A stretch of DNA of 64,000 bases. It comes from Massospora cicadina. Its lineage: Eukaryota; Entomophthoromycota; Entomophthoromycetes; Entomophthorales; Entomophthoraceae. Positions within the stretch are counted from its first letter, which is position 1; each line of letters starts with the position of its first letter. Positions 11,413 through 21,431 of the stretch are shown piece after piece. The notes under the pieces were generated by a model. That model ran no database searches, was not told the origin of the DNA, and saw nothing but the letters and a program-made list of their open reading frames with translations. The stretch lies in NCBI GenBank assembly GCA_022478985.1, contig JAKSZP010012193.1, positions 27,629-91,628 of the forward strand, read 5' to 3'. A program made the position numbers and the translations under genes.

Positions 11413-12475
11413 GGAAGAACTATACAAGAAGATCAGAGACTTGACGCTGAATTTTCCCAAGACTTTGGTTAGACCCTCAATAATTATGGATGCTTATTGG
11501 GCTGATGGACGTGGAGGATTGTGGAAGATGCTAGAGTTTTTGTGACCCTGATACTTCTGGAAAAGCATGCATCATGACGTATTAGAAATGGTTAGTTGTT
11601 GCCATCAGTGTCAAGAGGAAAAGCCTTTCCACAAAAAAACCACCTACCAACTAGTGAAACTCTGGTTTGCATGGCACACCGTTTCCATTGATGTAGTGGG
11701 GCCTCTGCTGACTAGTACCATTTGATCCAAGTATATAATGGTTGCCATCATTCATTTGATCTGATGGGTGGAGGCCAGGGCTATTAGCAACTTGGGAGCG
11801 GCCACTACTGCCAAGTTTATTTTGGAGTGTGTTATACAGCGGCATGGCTTCCCACAGTTCATTCTGATGGACAAAGGAACCAACTTCACTTTACATATCC
11901 TGCTAAAGTTAAACGAGTTGATGGCAATTTGCAGGGTTTTGACAACCCCCTATCGTCCAGAATCAAATGGGATGGTGGAGCATGTCAATGGAACCCTAGT
12001 GAACATACTAGCAAATTGATAACGGATTGGCCCTCAGAATGGAGTGCCCTTCTACCTACTGCTGTGTTCACTTATAATATCAGATATCATTTGGCCACTG
12101 GAAGAGTCCATTTCAACTGCTGTATGGTCAACATCTGGCTCTGCCTGCCTTGCTATATTCGTGTGTAAAGTATACTGGTGGTGTAAATCCTCAGAGATAT
12201 CTGAAGCAACTCACAAATACATTGATCAAGTTGCAAACAGAAGCCTACTCCACCAGTTTGGCTAAAAAGATTCATGACCAGGCAGCTGACCAGAAGTGCC
12301 AGAGCGGACTTCCGTTGTTCACTGTGGGGAACTATGTTTTATTCCATGACCAGCATGGATTCAGACAAAAAAATAAGCTCTCTGACATTTGGGTCAACCC
12401 ATTAGAGATTATTGAGAAGACTGGCATGAATGTATACGCAATTAAGGAACCCACTGTGGGTCAGATTATCAACTG
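11413..12475 (+). pseudogene. Gypsy 1 integrase with GPY/F-like end
   Basis: Zinc-binding relic HQCQEEKP near 11600, then the catalytic core: VSIDVVGPL (first Asp), ILMDKGTNFT (second Asp, where TDNG is usual) and ESNGMVEHVNGTL (Glu). The C-terminal part, open at 12150-12476, contains NYVLFHDQHGF and VNPLEIIEKTGMNVYAI, which corresponds to a GPY/F module. The product would insert the cDNA into chromosomal DNA. Frames are broken between core and C-terminus. Confidence 0.8.
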
Positions 12476-12529
12476 AGTCCATGCGAAGTTCCTTTGAGCA
12501 TATAAACAGTAAGAGCCTATCATCCAGTC

Positions 12530-12542
12530 AAAAGGGGGGTAA
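12530..12542 (+). other. Gypsy 1 polypurine tract
   Basis: AAAAGGGGGGTAA lies directly before the 3' LTR and is the expected plus-strand primer. Confidence 0.85.
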
Positions 12543-13022
12543 TGTTGGGAAGTTGATATGACTGGATGATATGTTACCCATATCAGTGGATTGGAGGGGG
12601 ATCAAGATGATTCTCAAGATTTACAAAAAAGGGATACACAAATCATAATCAAGCAAAATGAGGACATTTGGCGAATTGAGAGGATTTATGCTGAGATTTG
12701 ATACAAATGAGAGTAATTCGAAAAGGGAAGAAGAATAGAAGATTACCAAGCTAAGGATGCATCAATCTGGGGAACTGAGGTATAAAGAGTCTCATGGAAG
12801 ATTAGAGATGGAGTCTTTTTAGGAGGAAAAGGGAACGCAGAAAAGTCTGCAATTTAAATTAAAGAAATAAAGGTAGAAATAAGGGGCAATAGCTCCGTAT
12901 ATATTTTATCAAAGTTATTAATAAGTTGGCATTCCTCATATCATCTGATTTGGTTGCTCAGTGGCTCATACCTTGTGAAAAACTAACTTGGAAGAATCAA
13001 GCTCAGACGCCAAGAATTAACA
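12543..13022 (+). repeat. Gypsy 1 3' LTR
   Basis: Begins TGTTGGGAAG and ends AATTAACA. Divergence from the 5' LTR is uneven: about 24 changes in the first 120 bp but only 3 in the next 131 bp. Confidence 0.9.
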
Positions 13023-14626
13023 GGCGGTTAGTCATTAATTTAGTTAATAACTTAATATTGGTATTAGTGAGAGAAATAGGGCGCCAGTTTGCCTAGTCTA
13101 GCTTATCCCTTTCTTAAACAACATTACAGTGCAGGCCTCTTGGTCCCCAGGGAAGGAGGCGTGTCTCCGAGAGATATTTTTTCATTGATGCCAGAATTAG
13201 GGGGATAAATAATTTTAAACTATTTTTTGTAGAACTCATAGTGAATCCCATATGGACCTGGGCTTTTCCTGTGCGGTGCACTGCAAACAGTGTACCAGAG
13301 TTTGTCACAGGTTATTAAATTCATGAGTTTTGGATATTGGGAATTGGTGTTGTGTGCACCATCAAGAAAATCATCAATTTCAATATGATCAACTGGGTTG
13401 GCCCTGTATAACTTGGTGTAATAGTTTCAAACTTCAGCAGATACTTTGGCTGGCACTTCTACAATGGAATTGTCCAGGTGCCTCACCAGTGTGCAGGCCG
13501 AGTTTTGGCATGGGGTGGAAAATTGGCAAAAAAGGTAGGAGGAGCACTTTTTGCCTGTGGTGATATTCTTTGCCTTGAACTGGACACAAACTCGGTGTTT
13601 GTGTTGTCTTATTAGCACATTAAGATTTACAGATACTTCAGCCCATTTATGACCCCAAGCAGGGCTGTATCCTGCCAGGGGGATTATTTTCCAGGTGTTC
13701 CACCTCCACTAGTGTGCATTTAATGACTGCCAAGGAAGTCTGAGAGTTCTGCAACGAGATGTGGCACACTTGGGAGATTGCGGATGCTTTGAATGTTAAC
13801 TAGGTCAACTGAGGACCAGCACAGAAAGGAGTTGCAAACTTATGTGTCAAAATGACATTGTCCATTTAACTTGAAAATGCTGGTGATGTGAAATTGGCAG
13901 AGAGAAGTTTACTCCATTTAGTCACCTGTGTCACTGGGCTTGACAGAGTAAATGACACCAAGTTCATCCTGTGGCCATAGAAATCTTCTTTCGTCATATT
14001 GAAATGCAAGATCTGGGGGTAAAATATCGGTGGGGCAAGAATGAAGTCTATGCAGGACATAGACATCAGCTGCGCGTTGTGCACATGGGGAAATGACGCG
14101 TTGGGTAGCAATGGCGCTTGCTTAGGGAGTGTATCAAAAAGGCCCAAGGTGGCTTTCATAACTTAAAGTTTGATGTGCCCCTGTATTGGGGAAGGAGTGG
14201 AAGGCCAGCGGTCAGTGGTTGGGTTGTCCCAACAGTTTAGGTCACCAACTACAAAGGAATTGGTGGGGAAGGGAAGAAGAAGTCATGGATGAGAGGAATT
14301 CCTGGTGAACCTGCACACAGATTGGGGCCTAGATATTAACTATTGTATGTACTTTGGCGTCCCATGAAAAGGACACAGCCAGCACACGTCCATCAAGAAA
14401 AGTCAATTTTCAAATAAATTTGAAATTGCAATTTACCCATATAAGCACCCAACAATGCGACAACCAAAAGGATTGGGTGGGGAGAGCATGGGCGAACATG
14501 TGTCCTCAGTACCTTGCAGACAGTGGGTTTTCTGAATTGCAGGATGACCACAGGTAAATTATCTCTAAGGAAACTCAGTTTTTTAGCTTGGGATGGAGAG
14601 ACCTTGAGTCTGGTGATGTTCAGCAT
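13023..14626 (-). pseudogene. LINE A ORF2, N-terminal half (endonuclease, RT start)
   Basis: Starts with an ATG at 14626 (MLNITRLKVSPSQAKKLSFL), matching MLNIARLKASPSWARKLSFL of copy B. The minus-strand sequence that follows is a decayed AP-type endonuclease; MSCIDFILAPP near 14040 corresponds to SMTRIDLILT of copy B. The region near 13100-13300 matches the start of the RT. The frame is broken repeatedly. The RT continues beyond gypsy element 1 at 5641. Confidence 0.75.
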
Positions 14627-16969
14627 CCCTATTGTGAAGGATACTATCATCACTCCTTAGGAGTGAGAAAGTGTCCCTCAGTCCCTGCCTCTCCATGCTG
14701 CTAAACAAGCTCAGTATCTGCTTTTTGGAAGAGAGTGTTTGAGGAGGGAGTATCACCAGGCGTATAAATACCATATATGAGGGCGGATTTAGCTGCAGTT
14801 TTGGTTTTTATTTAATTTTTGATCTTTGCAATTTTTGTTTTACCAGGGATTTATGGTGCAATGTTGATATTATCAAACAATTCTTCCTCAAAAATTCTCC
14901 TAATTTCTTGGTTAGCAATTTGCTTGCATTCAGCGTTCAGGAATCCTACAGGTGTGTACCAAGCACATTTTACAGGTATGATGGCTGGTTTCCTCAATAT
15001 GAAAGGTTAGAAATTTGGGATTCCACTGGAGTAGAAAATTCAGCCTGGTCAGTTTGAATCTGGTCAAGGGGGATGGCGGAGGCCTCCATGGCCGCTTCCT
15101 TATCTGCGCTCAGTGTTGCTGTTTAGCTTTTTTGCGGTCTTTTGAGGACACAGGTTTTACTTGAATCTAACACCCCTGGTCGCCCTATGGGAAGGTGACA
15201 TTAGAGTCAGATGTGGGCTCACGGTGGCCAGCTCCCATTGATTCCAAGAATGCATTTCTAAGAATAATTCCCTCTATGGGGGGCAAGTGTGCAACTTGTG
15301 GCAAAATGCACAACAATGAGTGCAGATGGGCGGTGCGCTGTCAGCTGTAACATGGAATGGTTAAGTTTGTTGCCCCTTAATAGTGAGAGTAGCAGTGTGT
15401 GTAATCTGAGTCAAACCTTCAGCTACACCTGAGAATGGGGTGAAAATTACAATAACCTTACCTGTGCTAAGTTCTGACATAAACAAGAATTTTTGCATTT
15501 CAAAGGAGCAAATTTCCCCATAGCTTTGAAGTCCTTCTTGGAGATGACTCTCAAGGACTTCACGTTTAATGGTTGGGGGAAGAAAATCAAAAGTGACAAA
15601 GACTTGGTTTAATTTCGTCCATCGCATTCACTTAGTTTTGACCACCCATTGACCATCTGGGAGTTTGACTACCACGTGCACCTGTGCAGCAGCTTCCACT
15701 GCTTGCTGTCATGTTTACATGACTTAATAAAAGGCACCAGCCCCAAGGAAAAGGCTGGGCGGCAGGAGGTTAAAAGGTTAAACTTCAGGTCCTTTTTTGA
15801 CCTCAAGCGCACCTTGACCAACTCTGGGTACAAGTCAAATATGCCCATGTTGGTACAAGTGAGGTGCAAAACGCCCAGCCCCTTGTTTTGGCTCAGGCGT
15901 TAAATTGGATGAACTATCTGATGAATGATGATGGTATGATCCGGTTAATTAGGGAATGGGGGTTTGAAACCCATTCCATTTATGAAATTACATGCTCAGG
16001 TTAGATATAACTTTAATTGATCACTCAAGTGTGGTTGGTTTCAAAGTATACTACATTTTCCAATGGAAGCGTGCGACTATTGGTGCACCAAGGCTTGGTA
16101 TCACTTCTGCTGACCCAGAATTTTCCTGAGGTTGTCCAAGTATGTTCTCTTAAGACCAACGTTTCTCGTTGGTTGTCTTCCCAATAAGCCCCTTTGTCAT
16201 TCACATTTTTTTATATGTTGACTTGGGCGCACCTGTGTGCAGATCTCTAAAAAGTCTTGTGACGTTTTAGCCGGTCTTTTTTATTTAAAATCATTGCAGC
16301 CTCAGGTACACCGCTGGTCCTACTGGGTTCCCTCCAAACCTGGTCACCAGTGCACTCTACCCATGTACTTAACTCAGTTAGTAACAACCCTTTGGGCCAC
16401 TTTCAAGTTATGAAGCTTGTTCAAATTCTTATTACTTTCACAGCACTCAACACCATCGCCCTATGTCTTCTTAGCTCCAGCTCCCTCTGCTGGACTATTT
16501 TTATCATTATAACAATGACTATGGGTTCCCTTGCGTTGGTACCGCGCACCAAGCACCACCACGCTGGGTTTTGGAAATTTATAGATACTCTCTTGACACT
16601 TGCGCTGTCTCAAACATGAGGTCCAACCATACGCAGGTCATCAGGTGCAGTGCTACATTCACAACTTCCAGGAATTGGGTGTATACATTACCGCAGAATT
16701 TCTCCCAAAGAGCTTTTAACTTTATATCCAGGAAGTTTTGAGCCCCAAATTCCACTGACAATGTTGGCTGGGAGTGCGGAGTTTTGACGTACTAGTTGCA
16801 CTTTGCTTGCCATCCCTAATGCTGAAAAAATACTCACCGCTGTTTTTTTCATTTTTGTCAGAGCCACCGGTGTCTCTGGGGCGTTTTCTAACTTTGGGCG
16901 GTGCAAATACTGACCCTGTGCCTTTCACCACGCTTGCTAACCCTTATCTGGTGTTAAGGTTTTACTCAT
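14580..16969 (-). pseudogene. LINE A ORF1 with CCHC knuckle, interrupted
   Basis: Likely start ATG at 16969 by position relative to copies B and C, with a frameshift before KRPRDTGG. The block QQAVEAAAQVHVVVKLPDGQ on one side and WLDLMFE on the other side of the insertion 15711-16603 show that it is split. The knuckle at about 15275-15330 reads CATCGKMHNNEC in one frame with a CTHC-type form in the other copies. The codon that is TGA in copies B and C (their codon 23) is AGA here, at 16887-16889. ORF1 proteins of LINEs bind element RNA. This copy is non-functional. Confidence 0.7.
15711..16603. mobile_element. Unclassified 0.9 kb insertion in LINE A ORF1
   Basis: LINE A aligns with copy C up to about 15710 and again from about 16604. 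The extra sequence is flanked by GCTGTC on both sides (15705-15710 and 16604-16609). No terminal inverted repeat, LTR pair or A-rich tail was found. A 6-bp hairpin GTCATG/CATGAC straddles the left junction (15708-15723). Could be a decayed solo LTR or a DNA element. An open stretch at 16350-16619 is hydrophobic but unsupported as a gene. Confidence 0.6.
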
Positions 16970-17050
16970 TTCCCCGTTCAGATCATTAAACTTTAACTTC
17001 CTTGAATCAAATCAGTTGCAATTAGTGATTTTAATGGGAAGGAAAAGTTA

Positions 17051-17061
17051 AGAAAGACCAT
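17051..17061. repeat. Target-site duplication, right copy, LINE A
   Basis: AGAAAGACCAT, identical to 3516-3526. Confidence 0.75.
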
Positions 17062-18747
17062 ATATAGAAACCGATCTAAATGTGAATGAAAAGAATTTTA
17101 CAGCCTCAGATGATGACAATTGACCCCATTTTGTAGTCAGCGGCATGGAAACTGTTTTAAATAAAGAAGGTCTTTATATAATGACAGCTGATATAACCTA
17201 ATGACCAATAGTGACACTAACAACAAAAATCAAGTACCTATTATACCCTTAAAGGTCTACAGCAATTTGATAGCTACCAATAATGGTTAGACTCCATTGT
17301 TACCACCAATGATCAAAATCTAGTGCTCTAATAAAACAAAGTTTTCTCATTCGTGTATTGTTGTCTAAATTTTTATCCTATATCAATAATAAAGCAATTT
17401 CAAAAGAAGACACCATGAAACTCAAAGAGCCGTAGGAGCCTTATGAGTCATTTGAAGCATCAGAACAATAAAAAGTTCCAAAATATATACCCACAGCACC
17501 ATAACATATTTTGGATTTATATCAAGAAGGTCTAATAAAATAAGGCTTTAGTTTTTACTGAAATTAAATCTGTGAAAAATTAATTTAACCTGATTAAATG
17601 TAACTTTTAAACTATTTAATCTCTTTACAAGGATATTTATCTACACTAAAATTTTTCCTTTTGACTATATACTAACTCCTAGTGATTTCAATAGAAAGAC
17701 TTAATATTCTTACAGAATCTACTTTTTTGTTGTTTGCCTTACTTTGGTGTTAAAACGCCAAAGCCATAAAGCACAGTTAAGCCTAAGCTTTTAGTAATGA
17801 TTAGAGTCCCATTAACTTTAAGTTAAGTCAACAGCATAATTTTTCATGGCTTTAACAAGGTAGGACCTAAATGGACCATGAGTAAAAAGTCATATTGCAA
17901 TGAAGATTAGACGCAAAATGGCTTAATGACGCACCCAGTGAACAAAATATATAAATCGCCAGCACCACACCTTTTAATAAGCACCATGAAAACGACAGGG
18001 GCACTTCAGCAATAAGTGGTGCTCCTTGCAAGGGGCGCCACTAAGAGGGTGTACGTATTTTATGAAGACATTAAATGAAATGTGAAGAAAGATAAAATTA
18101 AGAAGATAGAGATATGGAGAAAGACTTTGAAGATTTATTGTAACAAGAAGGTGATATGAAAAAAATGGCAAGGTTTAGATTAGTCTGCAACAGCGCAAAT
18201 GATAAAGATGATCATAAATCATTTTAAGTATAAATTATTTTTTATAATAAGATATCATGACAACATTTTAAGATTGAACATAGGAATCAACAAATTTTAT
18301 ACTAATATGACTAGTTGGATTACTTGAAGCATGATATTGATAACACGCAATTTAGCTTTAATTGACCCAAAAATATTAAGTAGTCTAGAAGATTCTACAT
18401 TAAAATCAACATTATAGTTTAGGTTGCTCAATATGAAAGCCAGATTAAACTGAGGACGATCCATGTGTAGATCATAATTTAAGTTAAATTCACTCCTGGA
18501 AATGGTTTATAACTGAATTCTTATAGATCTATGAGTATTAAATTGAAGTACCAATGCAAAAGCAGAAGGATTACCAACTAAAAGGATTTATTCACAGAGA
18601 GAAGCACAATAAGTGCTTAAGTAATTTTTTAAATCAGCAAAACATGAAAAATTTAAAAATATCTTAATCTGAGCTTGGGAGTGTAAAGACATTAAAACAT
18701 TATTTAATAGTTTCTCAACTTTTGAAAGGGGAGAACTGAGTCTGTAG
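17062..18747. other. AT-rich spacer, no gene seen
   Basis: Strongly AT-rich with only short chance frames. No element end or RNA gene could be supported. Confidence 0.5.
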
Positions 18748-18752
18748 TAGAT

Positions 18753-19165
18753 TGTAACAAATGGAACGTCCATTACATCAATTTATAGCTTTAAAGGGCT
18801 TAGTGAAGCTAATAAAGCAACAAATCAGTTGGAATGACAAATCTTTAATTATATAAAATAGTTTTGCAAAAAATGAAACAAAAACACTAAGAATTTAAAG
18901 ATGAGGTTCTCTTAAATTAGGAGAATATTCTAAACCAAGTGTTGGGTAATTCTAATGCACCTTAGGGGACAACACTCCAGAGGTTCAGCAATAAATTTTG
19001 TATTGCGCCATCATATTGTACCTTTTTTGATCTGATAAGTTATCAATGTGCAACTGAAAGGTTTAGAATTATGCACAGGTTATTTTCACCAAGTTCTAAG
19101 ATTTGAGTGAATTGATGGGCCACATTAAGAACTAAATGCCACAATTGACATTGGTTTGATTGTGA
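18753..19165. repeat. Left LTR-like repeat of the 18.7 kb element
   Basis: Shares with the right copy the blocks GGAACGTCCA, CAGTTGGAATG, GTGTTGG and ATTGGTTTGATTGTG, in the same order and spacing. Confidence 0.55.
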
Positions 19166-19538
19166 AATCACCCCTTGTACAACGGAAGCCACAGAAGGCA
19201 TTAACAAAGGTAAAGGAAAGGGGTAACAACAGGCACTGGGTGCATAGCATGATGGGACCTAAAAAGGGCACTATGAACGGTACTTTGGCTGGAACAGGGA
19301 CACTGATGCAATGATCACCTTAAGGGAACACTCCACAAGCACAATGGGCACCAGCTTGGCAGACAGATGCAAGGTGCAACAGGCGCAGGCGCGGCGGGGC
19401 TCTAAAGGGAAGAAGACTTTATGGGTGCTGCAGCGCAGCTGCAGGTGGGAGGAGAAGAAGGCGCGGAGAAGCATCTTAGAGGCGTGCTGGTCTTTAGAAA
19501 TGGTACTTTGGCAGGGGCAACAGTTTGATTATGAGTAG

Positions 19539-19939
19539 TGTAATGGAAGGAACGTCCAATACGTCATTCTAAAGTTGATAGGTTCAAATACTGAACAGCT
19601 CAGAAGCCCCAGTTGGAATGTCATAAAGTTTATGTAAAAAGGCTTGAAAAGCGCAAACTAAAAGCTACTTAGAATAAAAGGATGTGGTTCTCCTTAAATT
19701 TGGGGAAAAGCTTTTATGGGAAGTGTTGGATATTCCAAAGCACAATAAAGGCAACACTAGATGTTTAATACATCTCATAATGCACCATAAAATCAAGAAG
19801 CTTTTTGTGGTCAGCTAATGATGCGCAAAAAAGGTCTGTCATTGCACAATAAAATAAGTTTCTCTGGGCTCTGAGAGGTAAGTGCTATAGTAGTTGCATA
19901 GAAAAATGAATGTCACAACTAATATTGGTCTGCTTGTGC
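19539..19939. repeat. Right LTR-like repeat of the 18.7 kb element
   Basis: Begins TGTAATGGAAGGAACGTCCA and follows the left copy to ATTGGTCTGCTTGTGC. Confidence 0.55.
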
Positions 19940-20041
19940 TAGATTTGTCGCTAGTTTTATGGCTAATTTGGCCTCATATTCCTTGTGAGAGTGAGTGCTC
20001 ACTTGGAACTTATCATTGGCTATTGATTGATAAAACAGGCA

Positions 20042-20129
20042 GCAGGGCGTTGTGGCCATCATTGAATATTCTCTTTATGACTTGCAGGGCGTTGTGGCCA
20101 TCATTGAATATTCTCTTTATGACTTGCAG
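20042..20129. repeat. Tandem duplication, 42-bp unit, two copies
   Basis: A 42-bp unit starting GCAGGGCGTTGTGGCC is repeated without a mismatch (20042-20083, 20084-20125), followed by GCAG. Zero divergence in otherwise old sequence means it is recent. Confidence 0.9.
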
Positions 20130-21224
20130 CTCCTTAGATCTTTATTGAGTTAGGAATTTTTGAAGATCAGCATAAGTTGAAAATCTCTCTTATACTCTGC
20201 CGCATCTTTTCCCAACTCATCTTTAGCCACTTGGTCTTCAGCATAATGAACTTGGAGTTTGCAATCATAAAGGAAAAAAATCAGTGTAGTTCTCTAGCTT
20301 TTTTATATGTGATATGTGACTTGATAAGATCTGGTCAATCAGTGTGAGAGCTTTTGTAATTGAGCTTGACCAACCATCTGAATATCACATTTTTTATATT
20401 TGATGTCATAATTTAATTAATGATTAGATAGTGTTTTTGATCAATATAGTTGTTACTATGCCACGAGGCCTCATCCATATATGTAGTGGCCTAATTATTA
20501 ATTTACTATTAAGCGGATCCCTTCAACCCTGTTGGCACATCTCTCACCTCCTTATCCTATTGGCTTCTGATGCTGTGGCCTTGATAACTGCATTGTCTCC
20601 TATTTATAATTTAGCTTGCTATCCTACAATGCCCCCATGCTGATGTAAAATGATTGATAATAGGGTTTTTACTAACTATGGCAGTTAACCAATAATTTGA
20701 TTGTATCTGCTATATTGCATCATTATATGGAAGTACCTCAACCTTAGTTATTCACTTTCTGGCCAATTTGAATACTACTAACTTAGTTTGCCAATTCAGA
20801 GGTGCTTCTTAATAACTTTGGAAAGAACTAATAAGATCTATGATAGAGTAGGCATATCTGAAGAGGATTACCAATGGGAAGGGAATTTTTTATGGAGAAG
20901 CTGAGAGAGCCAAACTAGAAAGAATACCACTATCAAGCTCTGGGCTCTTGGCATTATCTGATACAAAAGTGCGCTCCCTTGTTTTTATTAAAATAAAACC
21001 CTTATTCCTGAATATTCAGCTCTTATTAGTTTTGTCAAGGTTACTGTCCTCATAAAGTACCTTATAATTGGTGTTTGTTTACTCTGTGAACTGGATGATG
21101 ACGCCGATGTACCAATTTTCACAAAGGCCATATGGCTAGGTCAAATATTTTCTGAGGGAGATAAGTCTATTATGTGGTTCATGAGACTAGTGGTTCTTTT
21201 TGTTAGGCTATAAAAAAGTGACAG
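20130..21224. other. AT-rich spacer, no gene seen
   Basis: Short open stretches only (for example 20431-20643). Nothing recognisable. Confidence 0.5.
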
Positions 21225-21240
21225 CGCATTGGCAACTTTA
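21225..21240. repeat. Target-site duplication, 3' side of ORF1-only element
   Basis: CGCATTGGCAACTTTA matches 23138-23153 at 15 of 16 bases. Confidence 0.8.
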
Positions 21241-21290
21241 TTTTAAACTATTTGAGGTACGCCAACCAGGGGATGGACAGTACCAAATCA
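21241..21290 (-). other. LINE-type 3' tail shared with LINE A, B and C
   Basis: About 27 of 36 aligned bases match the 3' end of LINE C, including GTCCATCCC and GTTGGC-type blocks. This is the segment a LINE reverse transcriptase would be expected to recognise. Confidence 0.7.
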
Positions 21291-21431
21291 CAACACTCAA
21301 AATGAAAAAAACTACTAACCAGGTGGGAAGCAGAAACTGCTAACCCACCATGGCAGAGGGTGAGGAGGGGTCATGGGGTTGGTTTTCAGAAAGACCCGCC
21401 TCGATCAAGGGATGTTGGTTACAGTACCAGA

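Larger units (their letters stand above)
5642..13022 (+). mobile_element. Gypsy element 1, LTR retrotransposon nested in LINE A
   Basis: Complete Ty3/gypsy-type structure of about 7.4 kb: 5' LTR, primer-binding site, gag, protease, RT, RNase H, integrase, polypurine tract, 3' LTR. LINE A sequence resumes on both sides at the same place in ORF2, which proves the nesting. A clear 5-bp target duplication is not visible (AAAGG left, GGCGG right). Order PR-RT-RH-IN is that of Ty3/gypsy. Closely related to gypsy element 2. All genes carry stops or frameshifts. Confidence 0.9.
3527..17050 (-). mobile_element. LINE copy A, full-length but degenerate and interrupted
   Basis: This is a non-LTR retrotransposon read on the minus strand, with its 5' end near 17050 and its 3' end at 3527. 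It aligns along its length with LINE copies B (29653-34925) and C (54217-59508). It holds an ORF1 with a CCHC knuckle and an ORF2 with AP-endonuclease and reverse transcriptase regions. Gypsy element 1 (5642-13022) and a roughly 0.9 kb insertion (15711-16603) interrupt it. Removing both leaves about 5.24 kb, against 5.27 and 5.29 kb for B and C. It is bracketed by a perfect 11-bp duplication. It is clearly more diverged than B and C, consistent with its being the host of later insertions. Confidence 0.85.
18753..19939. mobile_element. Candidate miniature LTR element (TRIM-like)
   Basis: Two diverged direct repeats of about 0.4 kb flank a 373-bp interior that is notably GC-richer than its surroundings. 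TAGAT stands before the left repeat (18748-18752) and after the right one (19940-19944), a possible 5-bp duplication. The interior shows an open stretch at 19311-19538 rich in Arg and Lys, with no recognisable domain. No clear primer-binding site was found, and on the minus strand GTACAAGGGG adjacent to the left repeat could be a polypurine tract. Orientation is unsettled. Confidence 0.5.

Noticed and set aside
16350..16619. Hydrophobic 89-codon open frame in the 15.7 kb insertion as a membrane protein gene
   Set aside because: It crosses the right edge of the insertion into LINE A sequence and has no supporting context.
19531..19540. CTCATAA on the minus strand as a half-tRNA-Met primer site for the 18.7 kb element
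   Set aside because: The match is to the tRNA sense strand, not its complement, in the orientation required.
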